Assembly (NCBI GenBank): GCA_938041955.1
Contig: CALISD010000071.1
Span: 62,001 to 126,000, forward strand
Direction of reading: 5' to 3'
Source of the DNA: an uncultured Granulosicoccaceae bacterium
GTDB lineage: Bacteria; Pseudomonadota; Gammaproteobacteria; Granulosicoccales; Granulosicoccaceae
Length of the DNA stretch: 64,000 nucleotides
Under the pieces are notes generated by a model. That model was given only the letters and a program-made list of their open reading frames with translations, searched no databases and was not told where the DNA came from. This document shows positions 27,363 through 37,577 of this stretch, piece after piece. Position 1 is the stretch's first letter. Each line of letters starts with the position of its first letter. Position numbers and translations under genes: made by a program.

Positions 27363-28112
27363 TTATATTACCTTCGCTTCGTTCTTTAATTTGTCCACAA
27401 GTTCAGCTACCGAGCCGACTATCTCACCCGCTTTTCGTTGCTCTGGCTCTTCCACCTTGACGACTTTAAGGCCGGAAGAAGTATCCACTTCCAGTTCTGC
27501 CGGCGTCAGTACGTCAAGCTGCTTCTTTTTTGCCTTCATAATGTTCGGCAGTTTTGCATAGCGAGGTTCGTTCAAGCGCAAATCCGTGGTGATCAGCGCT
27601 GGAAGGGAAACCTCAATAGATTCCAATCCACCATCTACTTCACGAGTGACTTTGATCTTGTCGCCATCAATCACCACTTCTGATGCGAATGTGGCTTGAG
27701 GCCAGTCCATCAGAGCCGCAAACATTTGACCGGTCTGATTGCTGTCATCATCAATGGCCTGTTTACCAACGATAACCAAGCCGGGCTCTTCGCGCTTGGC
27801 AATGGCAGCCAGTAGCTTGGCAACAGCCAGCGGCTGCAGTTCTTCTTCAGTCTCAACAAGAATACCTCGATCTGCACCCATCGCAAGCGCGGTTCGAATC
27901 GTCTCCTGTGACTGGCTTACCCCCATTGACACTGCAATGACTTCATCTGCCTTGCCTGATTCCTTGATTCTGAGCGCTTCTTCTACTGCAATCTCATCAA
28001 ATGGATTCATCGACATTTTCACGTTTGCCAAGTCAATCCCTGTACCTTCGGCATTGACTCTTGCTTTCACGTTGTAGTCGAGAACCCGCTTCACAGCGAC
28101 CAGTATTTTCAT
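27363..28112 (-). CDS. etfB: Electron transfer flavoprotein, beta subunit
   Basis: A 249-residue ETF beta subunit starting [16 protein letters not shown], with [19 protein letters not shown] and the AMP-binding region [18 protein letters not shown]. The family signature near the C-terminal third ([20 protein letters not shown]) is present. First gene of the etfBA set. Confidence 0.95.
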   Translation of the reverse strand: MKILVAVKRVLDYNVKARVNAEGTGIDLANVKMSMNPFDEIAVEEALRIKESGKADEVIAVSMGVSQSQETIRTALAMGADRGILVETEEELQPLAVAKLLAAIAKREEPGLVIVGKQAIDDDSNQTGQMFAALMDWPQATFASEVVIDGDKIKVTREVDGGLESIEVSLPALITTDLRLNEPRYAKLPNIMKAKKKQLDVLTPAELEVDTSSGLKVVKVEEPEQRKAGEIVGSVAELVDKLKNEAKVI

Positions 28113-28356
28113 GTGACATTATCCCGATAATAAAATAGTTACAACAAAACTTGTCTAATGTAGCCCAGCCATGAGCCTGTGTCCGTAATCCTAACGACGC
28201 CGCCTGCCGATTAGACGACCCAAACCTTTTATCGGCCCTCTACGGGACATTTAAAAAGGTACTTACACTGCATTTACCGGCCGACGGACCTTGCGATAGA
28301 GTCTAGTACGTCTTTCCAGCGGGTATTTTCCCCCACCTTTCAACCATAAACCAGCT

Positions 28357-29067
28357 CTACTGCAATTGTATTTGCCCGCTGATGCTGACACTTATCTTCG
28401 ATTCACCGCCTTCCACAGCAGGCGCACTTTCAAGCGATCTGGACATTCCAGCCGCCTGCGTGTGCTGCATTCTCATTCTGGCCGGATTCCGCCCCCCGGT
28501 ATTGATGTTGATCTGCATCACTCTGAAGGTTTTTGCGCCCATATTTTCCTGAACGATTGCGGCGCGGTGCTTGAAATTATCCAGCGCTTCGCGAATCAGA
28601 TTGTCTTCAATCTGCTTTCGGGTTTCGTCGCGCGGCAAAAACTGCATGTGCTGTATTTGAAGTTTGCTTTGCAGCTTTTGCAGAGCCTCCTTGATCTGTT
28701 CGAAATCCGAGCCCTGTATTTCAAGGGTCTGCGATGAACGCCAGCCTACTACCCGATTCTGCTCATATTTCGGGGAGGTATTGTAGTTCTGGGTTTTTGT
28801 GTCAATGCGCTCGAACGCCTCAAGCTGCTCCAACGCCCAGGCCATTTCCTGATTGACGCGCTCGGCCAGTGCTTTGGCGTCACGGTCTTCGTGTTCCACC
28901 CGTAAATGCACCACCATCAAATCATTGACCACATCACCTTCAGCACTGGCTTGCAGTGTGTATTGGTCATAAATCGTATCGCTGCTTTCTGCGCTCATTG
29001 TATTGCCACCGACGATCAATAAGAGACAACAAGAAACACGAGTTATTACCTCAATAAATCGACCCAT
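28357..29067 (-). CDS. SIMPL-domain (DUF541) exported protein
   Basis: A 236-residue protein with a signal peptide ending about residue 26 (NTMSAES) and a SIMPL/DUF541 domain: an ASAEGDVVNDLMVVHLRVEHED strand pair, ERIDTKTQNYNTSPKYEQ and a long helix. Family members are periplasmic or outer-membrane proteins of uncertain role, some linked to oxidative stress. AAGGAG precedes the ATG by 11 bases. It lies 45 bases downstream of fadI, on the same strand, but a functional link to fatty-acid oxidation is not evident. Confidence 0.8.
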   Translation of the reverse strand: MGRFIEVITRVSCCLLLIVGGNTMSAESSDTIYDQYTLQASAEGDVVNDLMVVHLRVEHEDRDAKALAERVNQEMAWALEQLEAFERIDTKTQNYNTSPKYEQNRVVGWRSSQTLEIQGSDFEQIKEALQKLQSKLQIQHMQFLPRDETRKQIEDNLIREALDNFKHRAAIVQENMGAKTFRVMQININTGGRNPARMRMQHTQAAGMSRSLESAPAVEGGESKISVSISGQIQLQ

Positions 29068-29112
29068 GCTGTTTATAACTCCTTGTTCATTGTTTGCAGT
29101 CCTGATTGATCT

Positions 29113-30390
29113 TTACCGTTCCAGTATCGCCGTAACACCCATACCGCCCGCAGTGCAAACGGAGATCAACCCCTTACCACCGTTGTTCTCGTCAATGATC
29201 TTACCCAGTGTGGCCATAATTCTCGCGCCGGTCGCCGCAAACGGATGTCCCACTGCAAGACTACTGCCCTTAACATTCAACTTTGACCGATCAATACTTC
29301 CCATCGCACCACTACGTCCAAGTCGATTTACGCAGTAGTCTTCAGACTCCCACGCTGCCAAAGTACAAAGCACCTGGGCCGCAAATGCTTCATGTATCTC
29401 GTAGAAATCAAAATCTTGTAACGCCATACCTGCACGATCAATCATGTCACTCACCGCAACTGCCGGTGCCATTAGCAACCCTTCACCTTCGACAAAATCC
29501 ACAGCAGAGGTTTGGCCGTGAGTAAGATAAGCAAGTATTGGCAGCCCACGCTGACTGGCCCACTCTTCACTGGCAAGCAAGACAGTCGATGCACCGTCGG
29601 TTAAAGGTGTACTGTTGCCGGCGGTTAGTGTGCCTGCATCCGATTTGTCATATGCTCTCCTCAAACTGGCTAACTTATCAGTAGAAGTATCAGGGCGCAT
29701 GTTGTTATCTCGCAGCACTTTATTGCAAGGGGTTATCAAGTCGTCAAAGAAACCTTCGTTGTAGGCCGCTGCTGCTTTGGTGTGACTTTCATAGGCAAGT
29801 TGATCCTGCGCTTCCCGGGTAATGCCCCATTGCTTTGCCATTAATTCACAGTGCTGTCCCATGGACAGCAAAGTACGCGGCTCATTCACTGATGGCGGCA
29901 GGGGCTTGAGTTCACCAGGGCCAAAGCCTTTAAACATTTTAAGTTTATCCATCGCAGATCGCGCACGGCCGAGCCCGACTAAGCGATGCGAAAATTTCTT
30001 TCCAAACACGATCGGTACATCACTCACCGTATCAGCACCACCAGCAATCGCACATTCAATTTGACCGGTCGCAATCTTTGCGGAAGACATCAACGCTGCC
30101 TGCAAACTGGTACCACAGGCCTGCTGAATTGTCGTCGCAGGGGTAAGTGGCGATAGCGCTGTGCTCAACACCGACTCGCGAGCAAAGTTCCAGTCTCTGG
30201 TGTGACTGATGACTGCCCCTGACAAGACCTCATCAATCAACTCACCCTTGAGGTTATATTTTTCAACTAAGCCATTGAGCGCTGTCACGAACATGTCTTG
30301 ATTTGATAAATCAGAGTAAGCCGAGTTGGAACGACAAAAAGGTATTCGAACTCCACCAACTACAGCAACAGGTCTGAGAGTATTATTCAT
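29113..30390 (-). CDS. fadI: 3-ketoacyl-CoA thiolase (FadI type)
   Basis: A 425-residue thiolase that cleaves 3-ketoacyl-CoA to acetyl-CoA and a shortened acyl-CoA. The nucleophile lies in TIQQACGTSLQAAL (Cys92), the general base region is YEIHEAFAAQ, and the second cysteine is in SVCTAGGMG (Cys412). The long loop with GFGPGELKPLPPSVNEPRT is typical of the FadI branch rather than FadA. It lies 63 bases downstream of fadJ, its expected partner in the alpha-beta complex. Confidence 0.9.
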   Translation of the reverse strand: MNNTLRPVAVVGGVRIPFCRSNSAYSDLSNQDMFVTALNGLVEKYNLKGELIDEVLSGAVISHTRDWNFARESVLSTALSPLTPATTIQQACGTSLQAALMSSAKIATGQIECAIAGGADTVSDVPIVFGKKFSHRLVGLGRARSAMDKLKMFKGFGPGELKPLPPSVNEPRTLLSMGQHCELMAKQWGITREAQDQLAYESHTKAAAAYNEGFFDDLITPCNKVLRDNNMRPDTSTDKLASLRRAYDKSDAGTLTAGNSTPLTDGASTVLLASEEWASQRGLPILAYLTHGQTSAVDFVEGEGLLMAPAVAVSDMIDRAGMALQDFDFYEIHEAFAAQVLCTLAAWESEDYCVNRLGRSGAMGSIDRSKLNVKGSSLAVGHPFAATGARIMATLGKIIDENNGGKGLISVCTAGGMGVTAILER

Positions 30391-30453
30391 AATTTTTCCA
30401 GTACAGACTCAATTAACAACCGAGCATAAATTGTAAAATGTAAGAGATTTACT

Positions 30454-32451
30454 CTACGATTGTTTTGTTTTCATGTAGTGCATTGGACCACCTCTGAAAG
30501 GGGCGAAACCAGTTCCAAAGATTATTCCGGCGTCCAGCAAGTCATCATCTTCTACTATGCCATCTGCACTGCATGCTTTGCATTCTTCAAGAAAAGGTTT
30601 CATCAAACGCTCAGCCAGCTGATCAATATTATCCATCTTCGCAAGCATTTCGTTTTGTGGTGTTTCTCTCACTGGCTTGCCGTTAGACCACTGATAAAAT
30701 CCATTGCCTGATTTTTTGCCCAGCGTGCCAGCCTCAACCATATTAGTCAGTCGATCAACCGCTTTGCTTACGTCCTTACCACCAACGGTCGTGACAACGC
30801 TTTTGCAAATATCAAGACCGACGGTATCAGCCAACTCGATCGGTCCCACCGGCATTCCAAAGTGCGTGGCCGCCGCATCAATTTCTTCTTTGGATACTCC
30901 TTCGTCATAGATATTCATCGCTTCAAGCATATAGGACGCTAATACTCGATTAACAAGAAAACCCGGGCTGCTTTTTACCGGCAACGGGAAGCGGCCTATC
31001 TGCCCGCAAAACGCACTGCCGCGTTCTACCATATCGTTTGAGCTATTTTCCGCATAAACCACCTCCACCAATGGCATCTTTGCCACCGGGTTGAAGAAGT
31101 GCAAACCAATCAAGCGTTCAGGGTTACTTAACACCGAAGAGAGCTCTTCCAACGGGATGGCAGACGTATTTGTCGCCAGTACTGCATCATTACGCATTCG
31201 TGGCTCTATGCCACGGTAAAGATCCTGCTTTGCTTCTTTATTTTCAAAAATCGCTTCAATGATGACATCCGCACGAGCTACCCCGTTACCATCCACATCG
31301 GGTATCAGGCGGGCAAGCGTGGCAGACGCTTCATGTTTACTACGTGCCTTTTTCTTAAAGAGTTTTTTCGCACGCTGCATCGCAGGCTCAATGTATTTCA
31401 TTTCACGATCCTGCAGAGTGACTTCCATCCCTCGCAGCGCACACCAGGCAGCAATGTCACCACCCATCACACCTGCTCCAATGACATGCACCCGCCGGCA
31501 TTTGAATTCGTCACTTTTACCAAGCCCTTTGAGCCTTTCCATCAGGTGAAAAACACGCTGTAAACCGCGTGCCTCATCACTGACCATCAGCTCACCAATC
31601 TGGGTTGCCTCAGCCTCGAACATCGCATTGCGATCATCTCGGTGCTCTTTCCACAGATCGATTATCTTGTAGGGCCCGGGGTAGTGATCAGGGTTGGCTT
31701 TCTTCTTGGTCCTACCGATCATTTGCCCTGCCAGCACATTTCGGGCTGGGCCCGTATTAGTCATCCTTGCGCTAAAAGACGCGCCTTTAAATTTTCTTTT
31801 TTTCATCACGGCACGACGAGCAGCCCATCGTAAATTCGCATGCGGCCCCACCACCTCATCGATCATTCCAAGACCACGTGCCTGACGCGCACGGTACATC
31901 TTGCCAGTTAAAATAGCGGTCATGCCTTTCATGCCACCGACACGCTCGGTTAAACGAACCGTGCCACCCAATCCGGGCAATATCCCGAGCTTTACTTCGG
32001 GCAGACCAATGCGGGTATCTTCCGCGTCGGTCGCAATAATATAGTTACAGGCCAGTGCCAATTCGTAACCACCACCAAGACAATGCCCATCAACGGCAGC
32101 GACCGTATTAAACGGCAGCGACTCAAGTCTGTGAAATACCGCCTGCCCCTGCTTCACTTTTTCAGTCACCGAGTTCGCATCAGTAAACTGTTCAAACTCG
32201 CGGATATCAGCACCCGCGATAAAGCCCGCAGTTTTAGCAGATCGTATGACCAACCCTAGTGGTTGATTGCTCTGCAGATGATCAAGCACTTTATCGAGTT
32301 CAGCCAGCGTTTCCTCGCCGAGCGTATTGACGCGCTCATTTGCGCGATCCATCAACAACCAGGCTATACCATCGACATCAACGCTTAACTTCCAATGCTT
32401 TAAGCCTGGCAGTAGATTTTCCATTGGATTTTTTTGTGCTTCAGCGGGCAT
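30454..32451 (-). CDS. fadJ: Fatty-acid oxidation complex alpha subunit (enoyl-CoA hydratase / 3-hydroxyacyl-CoA dehydrogenase)
   Basis: A 665-residue bifunctional enzyme. Residues about 20-210 are a crotonase domain with catalytic glutamates Glu130 (CLGGGYELAL) and Glu152 (LPEVKLGILPG). Residues about 320-500 are an NAD-binding domain (VHVIGAGVMGGDIA) with LHFFNPVAKMPLVEVV, and the C-terminus is the helical 3-hydroxyacyl-CoA dehydrogenase domain ending FGTGFAPFRGGP. It is about 50 residues shorter than E. coli FadJ, mostly at the C-terminus. It hydrates enoyl-CoA and oxidises 3-hydroxyacyl-CoA. Operonic with fadI. Confidence 0.88.
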   Translation of the reverse strand: MPAEAQKNPMENLLPGLKHWKLSVDVDGIAWLLMDRANERVNTLGEETLAELDKVLDHLQSNQPLGLVIRSAKTAGFIAGADIREFEQFTDANSVTEKVKQGQAVFHRLESLPFNTVAAVDGHCLGGGYELALACNYIIATDAEDTRIGLPEVKLGILPGLGGTVRLTERVGGMKGMTAILTGKMYRARQARGLGMIDEVVGPHANLRWAARRAVMKKRKFKGASFSARMTNTGPARNVLAGQMIGRTKKKANPDHYPGPYKIIDLWKEHRDDRNAMFEAEATQIGELMVSDEARGLQRVFHLMERLKGLGKSDEFKCRRVHVIGAGVMGGDIAAWCALRGMEVTLQDREMKYIEPAMQRAKKLFKKKARSKHEASATLARLIPDVDGNGVARADVIIEAIFENKEAKQDLYRGIEPRMRNDAVLATNTSAIPLEELSSVLSNPERLIGLHFFNPVAKMPLVEVVYAENSSNDMVERGSAFCGQIGRFPLPVKSSPGFLVNRVLASYMLEAMNIYDEGVSKEEIDAAATHFGMPVGPIELADTVGLDICKSVVTTVGGKDVSKAVDRLTNMVEAGTLGKKSGNGFYQWSNGKPVRETPQNEMLAKMDNIDQLAERLMKPFLEECKACSADGIVEDDDLLDAGIIFGTGFAPFRGGPMHYMKTKQS

Positions 32452-32666
32452 GGGATTGAGCCTTAATATCGCTTAATTGGTAACAAAGAGGACCTTGAGA
32501 CCGATCAACACGGCCACAACCTGTATTTTAGCAGGCAATACAGCAGGAATTACTTTCGCCAACGATTATCGTCTAATCGTAATTGTCACTCGCGCAATAA
32601 TTACCGAGCGACAGATAAGTGACAGTGAGAGTTCACATCACTTATCGATCCAAACTAATCGATAAA

Positions 32667-33920
32667 TTACGGCAAAGTGTCAGAGATTGTGATCTTTAAA
32701 GGACCTTGCTGACGGCTGGTATCAACATTGGAGATTTCAGTGAATAGATCTCCTGCTCTAGCAATAGGGTCACCGGTCCTGGAAATTCTTGCTCCTACCA
32801 CGACCTCCGTAAAGGCACTGAGTTTCATGCTGTCTATCATTGCCTGCGCATCACTTAGTGTCACTGTCAGCGGCAACTCACCCAACGTGAGTTTCACAAC
32901 CGCCAATGGCATAGGCGGTCCGTCCATCGCTTTCGCATAGACAAATACTGCGGTGTTTGCAGGCAAACCTTCAGCGAAACCTTCCTTCACATCAACCTCT
33001 ATCATCAGGGACTCCGCATTACTGATCGAATCGGCAGCGGTATTTTCTTCGGCCGATCCGCCGGCTATCTGTTGCTTAGCATTGGCAATCAATTGCTCCA
33101 CTTCACTGGCAGATTTTGGATCAGCACTTAGCAATGGCATTAACTTATTCCAGATGACAACCGCAGTTTCAGGATCACCCGCTTCATTTACCGCCATGCC
33201 GTACAGCCACAACCCCTGTGGATGATCTGGTCGCTGTTCGAGTGCTCCTTTCAACAACTCAGCAGGCTCACCTAACAAACTGCCATCCTGTGTTAGAGCG
33301 ATTGCATCAGCCAGGCGTATTTTCACATCAACATTGCTGTCATCAATGTCGACTGACTTTCGCAACGCCACCGCAGCGTTCTCGTATTCACCCAATGTAA
33401 GGTGCGCACGCCCCAACATGAACCACCCGCGCGCGTCCTCTGGATTCTGCTCCAACTGTTGCTTTATCCGCGTCACAATATGCTGCATATCAGGTGCCTG
33501 CTGCTCTGCAACAGCTACCGGTGCGGCAACCCTGTTGGCTGGATCAATCGCTGCGGGTGTACCCAGTGTTAAATAGAGCATTCCGGCAGCAATTGGCACA
33601 GCTGCCGCAAGCGGCCAAAACATCCACTGCCCGGATTTTCCAACGCCGGCCTGACCGGTAGTACTTAAAGCACCTTCCGGCTCGATGTCGCGGGCAAGCC
33701 CCGCTTCCAGCCGGGCCTTTTCATCCTGATACTCTCCGGCAGTAATTTCTCCGGCATCAAGCTTCAGTTTTAGATCAGTGGCTTGTGCGCGAGCAATGGC
33801 CACATTGGTATCGGTGCGACTGACATCAACAGAGACTTGTTCCTGTCGATTAAAGACCGGGAGTAATAGCGCAAGCACTGCAATGACAAGCAGCGCTGCG
33901 AGCAAAAAAAAGAGAGCCAA
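32667..33920 (-). CDS. ccmI: Cytochrome c maturation protein CcmI
   Basis: A 417-residue inner-membrane protein: two N-terminal transmembrane segments (ALFFLLAALLVIAVLALLL and WMFWPLAAAVPIAAGMLYL) flank a cytoplasmic leucine-zipper-like loop, followed by a periplasmic TPR domain (ARGWFMLGRAHLTLGEYENA). The C-terminal 110 residues form the CycH-type beta domain. CcmI chaperones apocytochrome to the CcmFH haem ligase. Last gene of the ccm operon. Confidence 0.88.
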   Translation of the reverse strand: MALFFLLAALLVIAVLALLLPVFNRQEQVSVDVSRTDTNVAIARAQATDLKLKLDAGEITAGEYQDEKARLEAGLARDIEPEGALSTTGQAGVGKSGQWMFWPLAAAVPIAAGMLYLTLGTPAAIDPANRVAAPVAVAEQQAPDMQHIVTRIKQQLEQNPEDARGWFMLGRAHLTLGEYENAAVALRKSVDIDDSNVDVKIRLADAIALTQDGSLLGEPAELLKGALEQRPDHPQGLWLYGMAVNEAGDPETAVVIWNKLMPLLSADPKSASEVEQLIANAKQQIAGGSAEENTAADSISNAESLMIEVDVKEGFAEGLPANTAVFVYAKAMDGPPMPLAVVKLTLGELPLTVTLSDAQAMIDSMKLSAFTEVVVGARISRTGDPIARAGDLFTEISNVDTSRQQGPLKITISDTLP

Positions 33921-33932
33921 TGATTTTCCGTA

Positions 33933-34385
33933 TTAGTCTTGCGAGTCGAGCAGATTGCGCGCACGCTTTAGTGCCGCTTCATCTGGTTGGTTTGTAGGCA
34001 CAGCACGTTGTCTTTTTGCAGACCGCAAAATTATCAGGATACCAAGCAAAAACAAACAAGCCGGACCCACCCATAGTAAAATGGTTCGCGCTGTTAGCCT
34101 TGGCTTATAAAGCACAAATTCACCGTAACGCTGCACCATAAAATCCAATATGTGGGATTTATCTTTACCCGCCTCGATCATGGTGAATATTTCACGCCGG
34201 AGGTCTACTGCAAGCTCAGCGTCTGAGTCGGCGATGTTCTGGTTTTGACATACAAGGCAACGCAACTCGGTGACCAGATTATCGAACAAGGCTTCATCTT
34301 GTGCGGTTTTAAATTCGCGCTCTTCAAACGCCTGAACTGAAAAAGCCCAGAACATCATACAAAGAGACAATATAATTTTATTCAT
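33933..34385 (-). CDS. ccmH: Cytochrome c maturation protein CcmH
   Basis: A 150-residue protein with a signal peptide, the redox pair RCLVCQNQ (Cys43, Cys46) and a C-terminal transmembrane segment (ILLWVGPACLFLLGILIIL). It reduces the CxxCH thiols of apocytochromes for haem ligation. The start overlaps the ccmG stop by one base. Confidence 0.93.
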   Translation of the reverse strand: MNKIILSLCMMFWAFSVQAFEEREFKTAQDEALFDNLVTELRCLVCQNQNIADSDAELAVDLRREIFTMIEAGKDKSHILDFMVQRYGEFVLYKPRLTARTILLWVGPACLFLLGILIILRSAKRQRAVPTNQPDEAALKRARNLLDSQD

Positions 34386-34912
34386 TAGCTCGCCGCCTTA
34401 AGCTCTGCTACCAGTGGCAACAGCGTATTTTGCAAATCTGCCGGAGCTATCGGGCCAACATGTTTGTATCGAACAATGCCTGCTTTATCAATTACAAATG
34501 TCTCTGGCGCACCATAGAAACCCCAGTCAATTCCGATTCGACCTGACTGGTCCACTGCCGTCAGTACATACGGATCGCCAAGGTCATTTAACCATTGCGT
34601 AGCGAGGTCATCCTTGTCTTTATAATTAAGGCCAACAATATCAACAATACCCTGCCTCGCTAAATCTACCAGCAACGGGTGTTCGACCCGACAGGATGCG
34701 CACCAGGTTGCCCAGATATTTAACATCCAGACTTTGCCTTTCATTTGCTCTGGCGTGAAATCGTTACCGTCCTCACCAAGCACCGGTAATGAAAACGACG
34801 GTGCCGGCTTACCAATCAGCGGGGATGCGATATAGCTCGGATCATTGGCGAGCCCTTTGTATAGAAAGGTTCCGATAATGACACAGACTATGAGAGGAAG
34901 AGCGAACTTCAT
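34385..34912 (-). CDS. ccmG: Thiol:disulfide interchange protein CcmG (DsbE)
   Basis: A 175-residue membrane-anchored thioredoxin-like protein with the active site WATWCASCRVEH (Cys71, Cys74) and the family's acidic GFYGAPETFVIDKAG region. It keeps apocytochrome thiols reduced in the periplasm. The start overlaps the ccmF stop (ATGA). Confidence 0.93.
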   Translation of the reverse strand: MKFALPLIVCVIIGTFLYKGLANDPSYIASPLIGKPAPSFSLPVLGEDGNDFTPEQMKGKVWMLNIWATWCASCRVEHPLLVDLARQGIVDIVGLNYKDKDDLATQWLNDLGDPYVLTAVDQSGRIGIDWGFYGAPETFVIDKAGIVRYKHVGPIAPADLQNTLLPLVAELKAAS

Positions 34913-36909
34913 GAGCGCCGTGTCCCCCCGATAACCGCAGCGGCAGAATTTTCAGCGTCACTACTGTTTTCCACGACTCGGGTCCGAACCCGTCTATAAC
35001 GTTTATCCATTACAGCCACTAAGCCACCCAATGCCATAAAGATCGCACCAAGCCATATCCAGCGTATAAAGGGTTTGTGGTAAATACGCATGCTCCAGGA
35101 ATCGGCACTTAATGATTCACCCAATGCGAAATAAAGATCACGGGTCAGGCCGGCATCAATTGCAGCTTCAGTCATGATGCCCATTTGACTGGCGTAGTCA
35201 CGCTTTTGCGCGGCCATTACGGCTATTTGTTCCCCATCTCGTTGAACCATCAATCTGCCTTCTTCAGCAATATAGTTCGGCCCTTCAACATCTGATACAC
35301 CAAGAAAAGTAAAGTCATAGCCTGCAAGACTGACTGTCTCTCCTTTATCCATGCGCAGATCTTTTTCAATGCTGTACAGCGAGGTGAGACTGACACCAAC
35401 ACAGAATACCGCAATGCCAATATGACCCAGCGTCATACCCCAGAACCCGGCTGGAATTTTTGTCAGAGAAAACAGTTTGTTCTTGCGGTTCTTTAACCGC
35501 TCAAATACCCCTTGTAGTGCCGTGGTGGTAACCCATAGAGCCAACCCTACACCAAGGGCTGCACCAAACTTGAATGACCCCATCGCGAACGGTAAGGCTA
35601 TCGCTCCCAGCACACTGACCACCATTGCCCAACGCAAGCGCTTTAGAATTTCAGCAACGCTGTCTTTTTTCCAGCGCGAAAGCGCAGCGACGCCAACTAT
35701 CAATGCCACCACTGCACCGAGGGGAATGAAGATCGCGTTAAAGTATGGAGCGCCCACCGATAACTTATCGAGCCCCATCGCATCAATAAATAACGGGTAA
35801 AGAGTTCCCAATAAAACACTTGCGCAAATAACCACCATCGCCACGTTGTTAAACAACAACGCCGACTCACGCGATTCCACTTCAAACTGCGCTTCTGTTC
35901 CCAGTCGCGGTGCACGCCAGGCGTACAGCACCAAAGATGAAACCACCACCAGGCCTAAAAATGCCAGTATAAATTTGCCACGTTCCGGGTCATTAGCAAA
36001 CGCGTGCACAGAAGTGAGTACACCGGAGCGGACCAGAAAAGTCCCAAGCAAACTCAGAGAAAACGCACTAACTGCCAGCAATACAGTCCATGCTTTGAAT
36101 GCCCCACGCTTTTCGGTAGCTGCCAGAGAATGTATTAACGCGGTCCCCACCAGCCATGGCATAAAAGACGCATTTTCTACCGGATCCCAGAACCACCAGC
36201 CGCCCCAACCCAGTTCGTAGTATGCCCACCAACTGCCAAGTGCGATTCCAATGGTTAAAAATACCCATGCTATATTGGTCCACGGACGCATCCATTTGGC
36301 CCATGCCATATCGAGTCGACCGCCAATCAGTGCAGCAACCGCAAAAGCAAAAGCCACTGAGAACCCGACATACCCCATGTACAACATAGGCGGATGTATC
36401 ACCAGACCGAAGTCTTGCAGCAATGGGTTAAGCGCCTGACCATCTGCAGGTGCAGGCAAAATTCGATCAAACGGATTAGAAGTCAACAGCACAAATAATG
36501 TAAAGCCAACACTGATCATTCCCAGTATCGACAATACACGTGACACCATTTGCAATGGGATACCGCGGCTATAAACAGCAACTGCCGCTGTCCAAACAGC
36601 AAGTATAAGCAACCACAATAATAGTGATCCCTCATGCGACCCCCACACCCCGGTGATTCTATATATCAGTGGTTGCGATAAATTAGACGTACTGGCGACA
36701 TAGCCGACCGAAAAATCATTAATCAGAAATGCATACGTCAGTATGGCGTATGACACGGCAATCAACATCAGTTGCACATGCGCCGCCGGTCTCGCCAGTG
36801 ACATCCAACTGTGCTGGCCAAAGAAACTGCCAAGCATCGGAACTACTGACAATATCATCGCCGTGCATAACGCCAGTATTAGCGCGAAGTGACCAATTTC
36901 TGGAATCAT
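34909..36909 (-). CDS. ccmF: Haem lyase subunit CcmF
   Basis: A 666-residue polytopic membrane protein of the haem-handling family. The tryptophan-rich WWD domain reads WGGWWFWDPVENASFMPW, with conserved His-containing helices around it (DFGLVIHPPMLYMGY). It attaches haem from holo-CcmE to apocytochromes together with CcmH and CcmI. The start overlaps the ccmE stop (ATGA), as expected in this operon. Confidence 0.95.
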   Translation of the reverse strand: MIPEIGHFALILALCTAMILSVVPMLGSFFGQHSWMSLARPAAHVQLMLIAVSYAILTYAFLINDFSVGYVASTSNLSQPLIYRITGVWGSHEGSLLLWLLILAVWTAAVAVYSRGIPLQMVSRVLSILGMISVGFTLFVLLTSNPFDRILPAPADGQALNPLLQDFGLVIHPPMLYMGYVGFSVAFAFAVAALIGGRLDMAWAKWMRPWTNIAWVFLTIGIALGSWWAYYELGWGGWWFWDPVENASFMPWLVGTALIHSLAATEKRGAFKAWTVLLAVSAFSLSLLGTFLVRSGVLTSVHAFANDPERGKFILAFLGLVVVSSLVLYAWRAPRLGTEAQFEVESRESALLFNNVAMVVICASVLLGTLYPLFIDAMGLDKLSVGAPYFNAIFIPLGAVVALIVGVAALSRWKKDSVAEILKRLRWAMVVSVLGAIALPFAMGSFKFGAALGVGLALWVTTTALQGVFERLKNRKNKLFSLTKIPAGFWGMTLGHIGIAVFCVGVSLTSLYSIEKDLRMDKGETVSLAGYDFTFLGVSDVEGPNYIAEEGRLMVQRDGEQIAVMAAQKRDYASQMGIMTEAAIDAGLTRDLYFALGESLSADSWSMRIYHKPFIRWIWLGAIFMALGGLVAVMDKRYRRVRTRVVENSSDAENSAAAVIGGTRRS

Positions 36910-37376
36910 TGCATTTGCACCGTGTCTGAGCCATAGACTGTAGAAGCGCTATCTTTCTGCTTCTGCAGCACATCAGCAACTTCTGGTGGCATATAATTTT
37001 CATCGTGTTTGGCAAGCACTTTGTTTGCGATAAACACACCGTTTTCGTCAAGCTTACCGACACTGACTGTACCCTGCCCCTCGCGGAATAAATCTGGCAA
37101 TATCCCTGTGTAACGCACAGGTATGGTCTCGCCGTTGTCCGTCAAATCAAAAGCAACAGTGAGACCGTCACCAATACGCTCAACGCTGTTGGCAGCCACC
37201 AGCCCACCTACTTTAAATTCAGCACCGTCCGGTACTTTTCCAGCTACCACCTCGGACGGCGAGAAAAACAGCTGAATATTCTGATTAAAAGCATTCAAAA
37301 TAAGCGCTGATGCCGCACCGACCGCAGCAACCATCAGGCAGACAAGAATGAGTTTCTGTTTTCTTTTCGGGTTCAT
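36906..37376 (-). CDS. ccmE: Haem chaperone CcmE
   Basis: A 156-residue protein: an N-terminal transmembrane anchor, an OB-fold periplasmic domain and the haem-binding histidine His124 in VLAKHDENYMP, which forms the covalent haem adduct. The length and motif are standard for His-type CcmE. Confidence 0.95.
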   Translation of the reverse strand: MNPKRKQKLILVCLMVAAVGAASALILNAFNQNIQLFFSPSEVVAGKVPDGAEFKVGGLVAANSVERIGDGLTVAFDLTDNGETIPVRYTGILPDLFREGQGTVSVGKLDENGVFIANKVLAKHDENYMPPEVADVLQKQKDSASTVYGSDTVQMQ

Positions 37377-37418
37377 GGGTCTTGAGTTGTCAGTCTTTAT
37401 TAAAATCAGCCACAGCGG

Positions 37419-37577
37419 CTAGGTTTTCGTTTCAGCATGCTGGCGCTTCAGCATGGCAATTACTTTCTTACGTCGAGTGAGTGCGGCGAACAGATTAGCC
37501 AGCATCACGATCGCGGTCAGCGCGAAAGAAGGCCATACATAAATCGCGTAGCCACCCATGGCTAAAAACTCGGTCAC
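37419..37577 (-). CDS. ccmD: Haem exporter subunit CcmD (small protein)
   Basis: A 52-residue protein read by eye between ccmC and ccmE. It starts at a GTG at 37577, giving MTEFLAMGGYAIYVWPSFAL and then one transmembrane helix and a basic tail (TRRKKVIAMLKRQH). The aromatic GGYAxYVW segment is the CcmD hallmark. The GTG overlaps the ccmC stop (GTGA). It is needed for release of holo-CcmE from the CcmABC complex. Confidence 0.88.
   Translation of the reverse strand: MTEFLAMGGYAIYVWPSFALTAIVMLANLFAALTRRKKVIAMLKRQHAETKT

Noticed and set aside
28113-28356. Possible small RNA or tRNA between etfB and the SIMPL gene
   Set aside because: No cloverleaf or CCA end and no terminator-linked structure was seen.
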